DNA of 64,000 bases from Rhizobium sp. R635 (GTDB lineage: Bacteria; Pseudomonadota; Alphaproteobacteria; Rhizobiales; Rhizobiaceae): the NCBI RefSeq assembly GCF_002211285.1, contig NZ_LOKX01000014.1:1-64000 (forward strand), given 5' to 3'. Each line of letters begins with the position of its first letter. The stretch's first letter is position 1. Shown piece by piece: positions 57,559-64,000 of the stretch. A model generated the notes under the pieces. The model was not told the origin of the DNA, did no database searches, and saw only the letters and a list, made by a program, of their open reading frames with translations. A program made the translations under genes and the position numbers.

Positions 57559-57660
57559 GAGCATGTCGCGCAAAAGCGAGCAGCGGTTGCGATAACGACA
57601 TGCGTAAAAACAAAGACTTAAAGCGCGAGGAGCGAATCTGAAAGATCGCGACGCGCTTTA
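57559..57660 (+). repeat. RIME-like intergenic repeat, copy 3
   Basis: Begins GAGCATGTCGCGCAAAA just past the plsC stop and ends GATCGCGACGCGCTTTA. Same sequence type as the copies around dsbB. Its last three bases are the TAA stop codon (minus strand) of the next gene. Confidence 0.8.
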
Positions 57661-58188
57661 GGCGGCGCGCAGCCGCTCCACTTCGTCGACGACCTGCTCC
57701 AGCCAATGGTCCCGGATGCCCATCTGCTTCAGATGGGCGAGCGTATTGAAGACATAAGCATCGTTCGGGCCGGATTGCCCCTTGGCCTCGTTCACCACCC
57801 GCGCCGCCGCAAGCGCGTCGAGCGTACCGGCATATTGCTCGTGGTCGCGATCGGCAATGTAGGTAATCGCCTCCATCCTGCGGCCGCCGGCAAACTGCAA
57901 TCGCACCCGGCGCTCCAGATAGACGTTGGTGACGAGCTCACGGGCGCGGAGGTAATCGATCACCTCATCCCATTTGTCCGGCGAAATACGAAACGCCATG
58001 CCCCGGCAGGCGCCGCCCCTGTCGAGACCGAGAACGAGGCCCGGATTGTCGCGCGTGCCGCGATGAACGAAGGAGCGAACGCACAGCGAACGCCTGTAAC
58101 CATGCACCAGGGCCTCTGCCCGCTCCAGAAATTCGAAGCCCGGATTCCACATCAGCGAGCCGTAGCCAAACACCCAAAATTCGTCCAT
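57658..58188 (-). CDS. Gamma-glutamylcyclotransferase-like protein (ChaC type)
   Basis: 176 residues. Begins DEFWVFGYGSLMWNPGF, the signature of the ChaC/GGCT fold, with the conserved Glu in the downstream beta barrel. ChaC enzymes release 5-oxoproline from glutathione. The start is ATG at 58188; a longer frame to 58311 overlaps the divergent DUF2125 gene. The stop codon falls inside the adjacent repeat. Confidence 0.85.
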   Translation of the reverse strand: MDEFWVFGYGSLMWNPGFEFLERAEALVHGYRRSLCVRSFVHRGTRDNPGLVLGLDRGGACRGMAFRISPDKWDEVIDYLRARELVTNVYLERRVRLQFAGGRRMEAITYIADRDHEQYAGTLDALAAARVVNEAKGQSGPNDAYVFNTLAHLKQMGIRDHWLEQVVDEVERLRAA

Positions 58189-58237
58189 ATCGCACGCCAG
58201 ACCGGAATCACTTTGCGATTCACCATTGGAGAACATC

Positions 58238-59254
58238 ATGGCAGCGTCAAGCCGATCCGGCAGCGGCCAATCAGGCAGTAGCAAGAAATTCTGGTTGCTG
58301 GGCGGAGGCATCCTCCTGGTGATCGCGCTTTATACCGGCGGCTGGTTCTATGCGGCGTCGGCGCTGAAGACCACGGTGCTGCAGGCGATCGCGCCAGGCA
58401 ATCCGGCGGGCGTCAGCGGCGAATGCACCGATATCGAATTCCGCGGCTATCCCTTCCGCATCGGCCTGTTCTGCTCGAAGGTCGATGTCGACGACAATGT
58501 CAACGGCGTCTCCGCCACCTTCGGCGCGCTGCGTTCGGCCGCACAGGTCTATGCGCCCGGCCATATCGTCTGGGAGCTCGATTCGCCGGCCGAAATCCGC
58601 ACCACCAACGGCCTCTCGATCTCGGCTCAATGGGCGAACCTGCAAGCCAGCCTCACAACCAGGCTGAAAGGCATCGACCACAGCTCGACCGTCATCGAAG
58701 GCCTGAAGGCGACCGCGGTCTCCTCCTTCACCGGCCAAACCGTCAACTTCGATGCGGCCCGCACCGAAATTCACCTGCGCCAGAACGGCGCCGATCTCGA
58801 CGGGGCGATCTCGGTGCAGGATGCGAACACGGCGATCAAGGACTGGCCGCAGATCTTCCCGAAACTGTCCGCCAGCATCGATCTGACTGTCGCTGGCAAG
58901 GCCGGCCTCATCGACGGCAGCGATCCGAACGGCCTCAATGGTTCTGCCGGCGAACTGCGCCGCATCGTTGCCGATATCGGTGACGGCAAGGTGATGACGC
59001 TGACCGGCCCCTTCTCCTTCGACGAGCAGGGTCTCCTCTCCGGGAAATTCAAGCTGGAGATCGAACAGCTCGGCCCCTGGGGCGACAGCCTGAAGCAGGC
59101 CTTCCCCGATATCGCCTCGACCGTCAACACGGCGACGAAGCTCTTGAAATCGCTTGCCGGCGGCAAGGACAAAGTCTCGGTCGATCTCGTCGTCGATCGC
59201 GGCAACGCCACCGTCAGCGGCTTCATCCCGCTCGGCAAGATTCCGCCGATCTAA
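58238..59254 (+). CDS. DUF2125 domain-containing protein
   Basis: 338 residues, conserved in Rhizobiales, function unknown. A membrane helix at about 21-43 anchors a long periplasmic part of repeated beta-strands (DIEFRGYPFRIGLFCSKVDVD, NGLSISAQWANLQASL) that resembles AsmA/TamB-type lipid-binding repeats, though that likeness is only by eye. GGAG lies 6 bases before the ATG. The last 4 bases overlap the convergent GNAT gene. Confidence 0.8.
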   Translation: MAASSRSGSGQSGSSKKFWLLGGGILLVIALYTGGWFYAASALKTTVLQAIAPGNPAGVSGECTDIEFRGYPFRIGLFCSKVDVDDNVNGVSATFGALRSAAQVYAPGHIVWELDSPAEIRTTNGLSISAQWANLQASLTTRLKGIDHSSTVIEGLKATAVSSFTGQTVNFDAARTEIHLRQNGADLDGAISVQDANTAIKDWPQIFPKLSASIDLTVAGKAGLIDGSDPNGLNGSAGELRRIVADIGDGKVMTLTGPFSFDEQGLLSGKFKLEIEQLGPWGDSLKQAFPDIASTVNTATKLLKSLAGGKDKVSVDLVVDRGNATVSGFIPLGKIPPI

Positions 59255-59670
59255 CCGATCCGCTTGATGAAGAACACTTCTGGCACGGATTGCAGGCCAG
59301 GCAGATCGATCGCACCGGTTTCGGTAAATCCATTGCGGCGATGCCAGTCCTGCGGCCGGCTCTCATCGCATTCGCTCGACGTCATCAGCAGCCGAGCGCC
59401 CTCGCCGCGCATGGCTGATTCCCAGGCGAGAAACAGCGCCGTCCCGACACCCGACCGCCTGTGGCCGGGCAGAACGCGGATCATTTCCATATAGGGAACC
59501 CTGCCCCAGAAGCGGGAGAAGCGCAGGAAACCGACGATCTCGCCGACCTCCCTGGCAACGAGATATTCGCCAAGCGCCACGCACCGCGAGACCCACGCCT
59601 TGCCGGCACTGGCATCCTCGCGAGCCAGCCAGTCGATATCCGCCTGACTTGCGCTCGCCACCTCCACCAT
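59251..59670 (-). CDS. GNAT family N-acetyltransferase
   Basis: 139 residues with the acetyl-CoA pyrophosphate loop PGHRRSGVGTALFLAWES and the strand VPYMEMIRVLPG before it. The substrate is unknown. The ATG at 59670 lies 9 bp after the stop of the leftward tyrA gene, so it probably belongs to the hisC-tyrA transcript. Confidence 0.82.
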   Translation of the reverse strand: MVEVASASQADIDWLAREDASAGKAWVSRCVALGEYLVAREVGEIVGFLRFSRFWGRVPYMEMIRVLPGHRRSGVGTALFLAWESAMRGEGARLLMTSSECDESRPQDWHRRNGFTETGAIDLPGLQSVPEVFFIKRIG

Positions 59671-59679
59671 CGCGAGAGG

Positions 59680-60606
59680 CTACTTCTTCTCTAGCGCGTG
59701 GGGACGGCCGAAATCGGGTGCGTCGACATCCTGGCCGGCCTGGATGATCGAACGGCGGATGGCGCGTGTGCGGGTGAAGAGTTCGAAAATCTTGTCGCCC
59801 TCGCCCCAGCGGATCGCGCGCTGCAGATAAGCGAGATCCTCCGAGAAGCGCGCCAGCATTTCTAGGATCGCATCGCGGTTGTGCAGGCAGACGTCGCGCC
59901 ACATCGTCGGATCGGAAGCGGCAAGACGGGTGAAATCGCGAAAGCCGGAGGCCGAATATTTGATGACCTCGGACTCCGTCACGGTCTCCAGATCGTCGGC
60001 GGTGCCGACGATGTTGTAGGCGATGATATGCGGCAGGTGCGAGACGATCGCGAGCACCTTGTCGTGGTGTTCCGCATCCATCTCGTCGACCTTCGAACCC
60101 AGTGCCTCCCAAAAACCGCGCAGGCGCTTCAGCGCCGTTTCATCGGTACCGGCAACCGGCGTAAAGATGCACCAGCGGCCTTCGAAAAGGCCGGGGAAAC
60201 CGGCATCCGGGCCGGATTTTTCCGTGCCGGCCAGCGGATGGCCGGGGATGAAATGCACGCTGTCAGGCATATGCGGCTGCATCTGCGCGATGACGGACGC
60301 TTTGGTGGAGCCGACATCGGTAACGATAGCGCCAGGCTTCAGGCTGCCGGCGATTTCCTTCGCCACGCTTTCCGAAGCGCCGACCGGCACCGAGACGATA
60401 ATGAGATCGGCATCTTTAACGGCATCAGCCGAAGACGTCGTGTAGCGATCGCCGAGGCCGAGTTCTTCCGCACGCTTGAGCGTATCGGCGCTGCGCGTCG
60501 CGACCACGATCTCTTTCGTAAGCCCGAGCCGCCTGATGTCGTGAGCGAGCGAGGAACCGATCAGGCCAATGCCGATCAGCGCGATGCGATCGAACAGCAC
60601 GCTCAT
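59680..60606 (-). CDS. Prephenate/arogenate dehydrogenase
   Basis: TyrA-family enzyme of 308 residues that makes 4-hydroxyphenylpyruvate or tyrosine. Rossmann [15 protein letters not shown] at the N-terminus, then [15 protein letters not shown], and [14 protein letters not shown]. No chorismate mutase fusion and no ACT domain. The start overlaps the hisC stop by 4 bases (ATGA). HisC-type aminotransferases can also act on aromatic substrates, which fits the pairing. Specificity for prephenate or arogenate cannot be told. Confidence 0.92.
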   Translation of the reverse strand: MSVLFDRIALIGIGLIGSSLAHDIRRLGLTKEIVVATRSADTLKRAEELGLGDRYTTSSADAVKDADLIIVSVPVGASESVAKEIAGSLKPGAIVTDVGSTKASVIAQMQPHMPDSVHFIPGHPLAGTEKSGPDAGFPGLFEGRWCIFTPVAGTDETALKRLRGFWEALGSKVDEMDAEHHDKVLAIVSHLPHIIAYNIVGTADDLETVTESEVIKYSASGFRDFTRLAASDPTMWRDVCLHNRDAILEMLARFSEDLAYLQRAIRWGEGDKIFELFTRTRAIRRSIIQAGQDVDAPDFGRPHALEKK

Positions 60607-61712
60607 GCCTGCTGTCCCATGAATTCCCGCAGCGTGGCAATGACGCCGTGATTGGCCTCTTCGGGACCGATGCTCATGCGCAACGCATTGGAAAAGCCAT
60701 AGCTGCGCACGGCGCGCAGGATGTAGCCCCGGCTCGTCAGGAGCTCGTCGGCATCGGCGGCGCGCTTGCCGTCGATGTCAGGGAAGTGGATGAGGACGAA
60801 ATTGGCGACGGACGGCGTCACTTTCAGCCCGATTGCTTCGAGAGCCTCCGTGAGCGTCTCCACCCACATCTGGTTGAAGGAGACGGCCTGCTGGACGAAA
60901 GCCTGGTCGCGGATGGCCGCGGCACCGGCGGCAATCGCCGCAGCATTCAGGTTGAACGGAGCGCGCACGCGGTTCACCGCAGCGACAATATCGGCAGGAG
61001 CATACATCCAGCCGACGCGCAGCGCCGCAAGACCGTAGGCCTTCGAAAAGGTGCGGGTCATCACCACGTTTGAGTTGGAGGAGACGACCTCGATGCCGGC
61101 TTCGTAATCGTTGCGGCGCACATATTCGGCGTAAGCCGCATCGAGCACGAGGACGACGTGTTTCGGCAGGCTGGCCTGCAGGCGGCGGATCTCGCTGACG
61201 GGAACGTAGGTGCCTGTGGGATTGCCGGGATTGGCGATGAAGACGATCTTCGTCCTTTCCGTCACCGCAGCAAGGATCGCGTCGACGTCGACGGTATAGT
61301 CCTTCTCCTTGACGACGACGGGCGTGGCGCCCGTGCCCAGAATCTGGATCTTGTAGACGAGGAAGCCGTGCTCGGTGATGATGCCTTCGTCGCCGGCGCC
61401 GAGATAGACATGGCAGAGCAGGCCGAGCAGTTCGTCGGAACCGTTGCCGCAGAGGATGTTTGCCGGATTGAGGCCATGCACGGCGGCAATCGCCTCGCGC
61501 AGTTCGATCGCCTGCCCGTCGGGATAACGCCCCAGATTGTCCGCCGCCGCCTTGAAGGCCTCGATCGCCTTCGGGCTGGCGCCGAGCGGCGTTTCGTTGG
61601 AGGAAAGCTTGTAGACGCGGGCGACACCCGGCGCATGTTCCTTGCCCGGCACATAGGCTGCGATATCGAGAATACCGGGACGCGGAACGGGCTTGCTCAT
61701 CTCAACGCTCAT
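60603..61712 (-). CDS. hisC: Histidinol-phosphate aminotransferase
   Basis: PLP class II aminotransferase of 369 residues. Motifs: [27 protein letters not shown], and the PLP lysine in [18 protein letters not shown] near residue 225. It transfers the amino group in histidine synthesis and, next to tyrA, may also serve tyrosine/phenylalanine. AAGGTCGACC lies before the ATG at 61712. Confidence 0.92.
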   Translation of the reverse strand: MSVEMSKPVPRPGILDIAAYVPGKEHAPGVARVYKLSSNETPLGASPKAIEAFKAAADNLGRYPDGQAIELREAIAAVHGLNPANILCGNGSDELLGLLCHVYLGAGDEGIITEHGFLVYKIQILGTGATPVVVKEKDYTVDVDAILAAVTERTKIVFIANPGNPTGTYVPVSEIRRLQASLPKHVVLVLDAAYAEYVRRNDYEAGIEVVSSNSNVVMTRTFSKAYGLAALRVGWMYAPADIVAAVNRVRAPFNLNAAAIAAGAAAIRDQAFVQQAVSFNQMWVETLTEALEAIGLKVTPSVANFVLIHFPDIDGKRAADADELLTSRGYILRAVRSYGFSNALRMSIGPEEANHGVIATLREFMGQQA

Positions 61713-61791
61713 GGGTCGACCTTGGATTTTCCGGAAAATGACCAAGTGGCATTAAAGCGGAATGCGGTTCTTGTCGAGAGCGGGAACGCGC

Positions 61792-62532
61792 TCAGCGATT
61801 GCGCGTCGTCGGTACGCCGTGAGGTGCCAGAACCGGCACGAAGACGCGGCGGGAGGCGCGCGCGGCGACCGGCAGACCCTGATAGAGCCGCTTCTGCGCC
61901 TCGACGATGATGACGCCCGAGAAGGCCGGCCACAGCGTCCGGCCGATCCGCTCGAAGGCGCGGCGAAGACGCAGGATGGTTCGGAGCTTGGAGGGCGGAA
62001 AGAACAGCGCCTCGGCCGTCGCCCCCGGCGTGAAATTCGTCTCCCGCAGCAGATGCGTCAGCTGGCCGCGCGAATAGGGCCGGCCGGAGCCGAAGGGCGT
62101 GTGCTCCATGCGCGCCCACACACCACGCCGGTTCGGCACGACGATAACGAGCCGTCCGCCCGGCGCCAGCACCCGCCAGAGCTCTTTCAGCGTCTCGCGC
62201 GGGCTTTCGGCAAATTCCAGCGAATGCACCATCAGCACCCGGTCGATCGACGAATCCGGCAGCGGCAATTCCTCGTCGAAAACAAGCGTCGTCGAGGAAA
62301 GCGAGCCCATCGGCCAGTTCACCGCGCCTTGCCCGGCCGGCATGAAGGCGAAGGTGCGCTCGGTATCGGCCTGAAAGCGATCGAGGAAGGGCACGGCATA
62401 ACCAAGGCCGACAAGCCGCTCCTGCGGCAGCCGCACCCAGAGCGAGGACAGCGCCATGGCGATCGATTGCTCGGCGAGACGCCCGAGATCGGAATGGTAG
62501 AACTGACGTAGGTCGACGATATCGGCGTGCAT
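61792..62532 (-). CDS. Class I SAM-dependent methyltransferase
   Basis: 246 residues with a degenerate methyltransferase domain (Methyltransf_11 type): LVGLGYAVPFLDRF as motif I, then VHSLEFAESPRETLKELWRVLAPGGRLVIVVPN as the late strand. Adjacent and divergent to glyoxalase II, a conserved arrangement in rhizobia. Substrate unknown. The ATG at 62532 has no strong site. An upstream frame start at 62607 overlaps the gloB region. Confidence 0.8.
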   Translation of the reverse strand: MHADIVDLRQFYHSDLGRLAEQSIAMALSSLWVRLPQERLVGLGYAVPFLDRFQADTERTFAFMPAGQGAVNWPMGSLSSTTLVFDEELPLPDSSIDRVLMVHSLEFAESPRETLKELWRVLAPGGRLVIVVPNRRGVWARMEHTPFGSGRPYSRGQLTHLLRETNFTPGATAEALFFPPSKLRTILRLRRAFERIGRTLWPAFSGVIIVEAQKRLYQGLPVAARASRRVFVPVLAPHGVPTTRNR

Positions 62533-62621
62533 TGCGATAAATGTTATCAGCGGGCGGTTGGACTTCAAGGCCGGACCCTCTACATTCCCGCAAGACTCGC
62601 ATGACAAAGGATTATTTGACG

Positions 62622-63392
62622 ATGAAACCTTTGGAATTAGACGTTTTTCTCTGCCGCACCGACAATTTCGGCGTTCTCGTGCATGACGTGGAGACGGGCT
62701 TTACCGCGGCGATCGACGCGCCGGAGGAAGCGCCGATCCTGGAAGCGGCGACACGCCGCGGCTGGAAGATCACCCATATCTTCACCACCCATCACCACAC
62801 CGATCATGTCGCCGCCAACCTGGCGCTGAAGCAGCAGTTCGGCTGCGAGATCATCGGCCCGATCAACGAGGCGGTCGCCATTCCCGGCCTCGACCGCACG
62901 ATGGCCGATGGCGACAGGTTCCTCTTCGGCGACCATACGGTCAACGTCATCGAAACACCCGGTCATACCGCCGGCCACATCTGCTATCACTTCGCCGACG
63001 ACAAGCTGCTCTTTGCCGCCGACACGCTGTTTGCGCTCGGCTGCGGCCGCCTGTTCGAACGCCCGGCCGCCGACATGTGGCATTCCCTGCAGAAGCTCGC
63101 CGTGCTGCCGGATGAGACCGCCGTCTATTTCGGCCACGAATATACGCTCTCCAACGCCCGCTTCGCACTGACGGTCGATCCCGGCAATGAGCGCCTGAAG
63201 ACCCGTGCCGTCGAGATCGAAGCCCTGCGGGCGGAAGGCAAATTCACCATTCCGACCACGCTGGGGCTGGAAAAGGAAACCAATCCGTTCCTGCGCGCCG
63301 CCGATCCGGCGATCCGCCGCAATCTGGTCATGGAAGGCAAGACCAACGAGGAGGTCTTTGCCGAGATCCGCAAGCGCAAGGATAATTTCTGA
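62622..63392 (+). CDS. gloB: Hydroxyacylglutathione hydrolase (glyoxalase II)
   Basis: Binuclear metallohydrolase of 256 residues that splits S-lactoylglutathione, ending methylglyoxal detoxification. The beta-lactamase-fold metal motif is THHHTDHV, with further ligands in [27 protein letters not shown] and [15 protein letters not shown] at 62622 follows AAAGGATT. An alternative ATG lies at 62601. It overlaps the cupin gene by one base. Confidence 0.95.
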   Translation: MKPLELDVFLCRTDNFGVLVHDVETGFTAAIDAPEEAPILEAATRRGWKITHIFTTHHHTDHVAANLALKQQFGCEIIGPINEAVAIPGLDRTMADGDRFLFGDHTVNVIETPGHTAGHICYHFADDKLLFAADTLFALGCGRLFERPAADMWHSLQKLAVLPDETAVYFGHEYTLSNARFALTVDPGNERLKTRAVEIEALRAEGKFTIPTTLGLEKETNPFLRAADPAIRRNLVMEGKTNEEVFAEIRKRKDNF

Positions 63393-63814
63393 TGTCTCCC
63401 GAGGAGATCATCCGCGAACTCGGCATGGAGCCGCATCCGGAGGGCGGCTGGTACGTGCAGACCTTCCGCGACACCTCGGGAGGCGCGCGCGGCCATTCGA
63501 CGGCAATTTATTACCTGCTGACGCGGGGACAGCGCTCCCACTGGCACCGCGTCCATGACGCCGCCGAGGTCTGGCACTATTATGCCGGCGCGCCGCTTTC
63601 GCTGCACCGTTCGGAAGACGGAACGACGAGTGAAACGCTGACGCTCGGAACCGATCTTTCCGCCGGCGAGCGGCCGCAGGCGATCATTCCCGCCAATTGG
63701 TGGCAATCGGCCGAAAGCCTCGGCGATTTCACCCTGGTCGGCTGCACCGTCGCGCCCGGCTTCGAATTTTCGAGCTTCGAAATGGCCCCGCCCGGCTGGA
63801 AGCCCGGTGGCTGA
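63392..63814 (+). CDS. DUF985 cupin-fold protein
   Basis: 140 residues. The N-terminus EIIRELGMEPHPEGGWYVQTFRD is the hallmark of this cupin family; then SHWHRVHDAAEVWHYYAGAPL forms the metal-binding strand. Function unknown; some members bind sugars. The ATG overlaps the gloB stop (TGATG), so both are co-translated. Confidence 0.88.
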   Translation: MSPEEIIRELGMEPHPEGGWYVQTFRDTSGGARGHSTAIYYLLTRGQRSHWHRVHDAAEVWHYYAGAPLSLHRSEDGTTSETLTLGTDLSAGERPQAIIPANWWQSAESLGDFTLVGCTVAPGFEFSSFEMAPPGWKPGG

Positions 63815-63816
63815 GG

Positions 63817-64000
63817 CTACTCCGCCGCGACGGGCGCCACTGCGGCCTTGCGGCGGAACATCTCCTGAGCCGCCAGCACCGCCCCGCCGGTGACGAGCAG
63901 GCAGGCCAGTGCGATCCGCCAGCTCGGCTCGGCAAATCCGAACAGCGTCAGAATGAGCGTCGAAAGCAGCGGCGCGGCATAACTTGCGGCGCCGAGGATC
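63817..64000 (-). CDS. EamA/DMT-family transporter, C-terminal part (runs off the window)
   Basis: Only the last 60 codons are visible; the rest lies beyond position 64000. On the minus strand they read ...ILGAASYAAPLLSTLILTLF, then a second helix IALACLLVTGGAVLAA and a short basic tail ending VAPVAAE. The GAASYAAPLLSTL helix is typical of the tenth helix of drug/metabolite transporters. The stop is 2 bp past the convergent cupin gene. Confidence 0.75.
   Translation of the reverse strand, partial: ILGAASYAAPLLSTLILTLFGFAEPSWRIALACLLVTGGAVLAAQEMFRRKAAVAPVAAE

Overview
The window is a stretch of conserved chromosomal backbone from an alphaproteobacterium of the order Rhizobiales, most likely Rhizobium of the R. 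etli / R. leguminosarum group. This rests on high GC with strong C/G at third codon positions, on rhizobial or alphaproteobacterial family proteins (DUF4167, DUF1178, DUF2125, the TIGR02302 family), on the gene order lysC-ptsP-prfA-prmC and argJ-GNAT-mutT beside secA, and on RIME-like intergenic palindromic repeats. The genus was inferred by reading alone; no database search was run. Most genes are single-copy housekeeping genes, with small accessory pieces between them.

Layout. 0.5-6 kb: an M23 cell-wall peptidase, ClpB and the Asn-rich DUF4167 protein. 6.4-12 kb: a leftward block lysC, ptsP (nitrogen PTS enzyme I), prfA and prmC, where PrmC methylates the release factor encoded next to it. 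12.3-16 kb: ubiG, a parDE toxin-antitoxin pair, then a tight leftward block comF, grxC, a nitrilase-family amidase and DUF1178. 16.1-18.2 kb: a methyltransferase, an orphan Flp pilin missing from a plain long-ORF scan, and mutT. 18.2-24.2 kb: GNAT, argJ, a parvulin-type peptidyl-prolyl isomerase and, divergently, secA with a clear terminator. 24.3-27 kb: a flippase and a CelD/FemAB-like acyltransferase with no gap between them. 27-32 kb: acyl-CoA synthetase, aldo/keto reductase, and a TetR regulator divergent from an MFS transporter, with two palindromic operators between them. 32-35.3 kb: tRNA-Leu(CAA), small unknown genes and a CPA2 antiporter with a C-terminal cyclic-nucleotide-binding domain.

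35.5-42.6 kb: a YqaA-like membrane protein, dsbB between inverted RIME-like repeats, an HNH nuclease, an AlkA-like glycosylase, glutamyl-Q tRNA(Asp) synthetase, a YihY-family protein, a short-chain dehydrogenase, a twin-TM protein, a PduO-type cobalamin adenosyltransferase and a rhomboid protease. 42.6-45.5 kb: etfB, etfA and a 3-hydroxyacyl-CoA dehydrogenase, preceded by a palindrome lying exactly between promoter elements. 45.5-52.2 kb: a candidate 30-aa membrane microprotein, a TlpA-like thioredoxin, argH, a LptM-like lipoprotein, lysA and an 884-aa TIGR02302 protein. 52.2-57.6 kb: a CpdR-like receiver protein, hpt, a DUF3426-like membrane protein, ftsE-ftsX, a YdcF/ElyC-family protein and plsC. 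57.6-64 kb: a gamma-glutamylcyclotransferase-like protein, a DUF2125 protein, a GNAT, the overlapping hisC-tyrA pair, a methyltransferase, glyoxalase II, a DUF985 cupin and the C-terminal end of an EamA-type transporter.

Several start sites were moved downstream of the longest reading frame on ribosome-binding-site evidence, including GTG starts (prfA, prmC, lysA, the antiporter, the glycosylase) and TTG starts (ftsE, HNH). I found no CRISPR array, prophage, complete insertion sequence or secondary-metabolite cluster. The observations most worth checking are the operator in the etfBA promoter, the duplicated TetR operator, the small ORFs at 41148 and 45544, the RIME-like repeats and the TIGR02302 protein.
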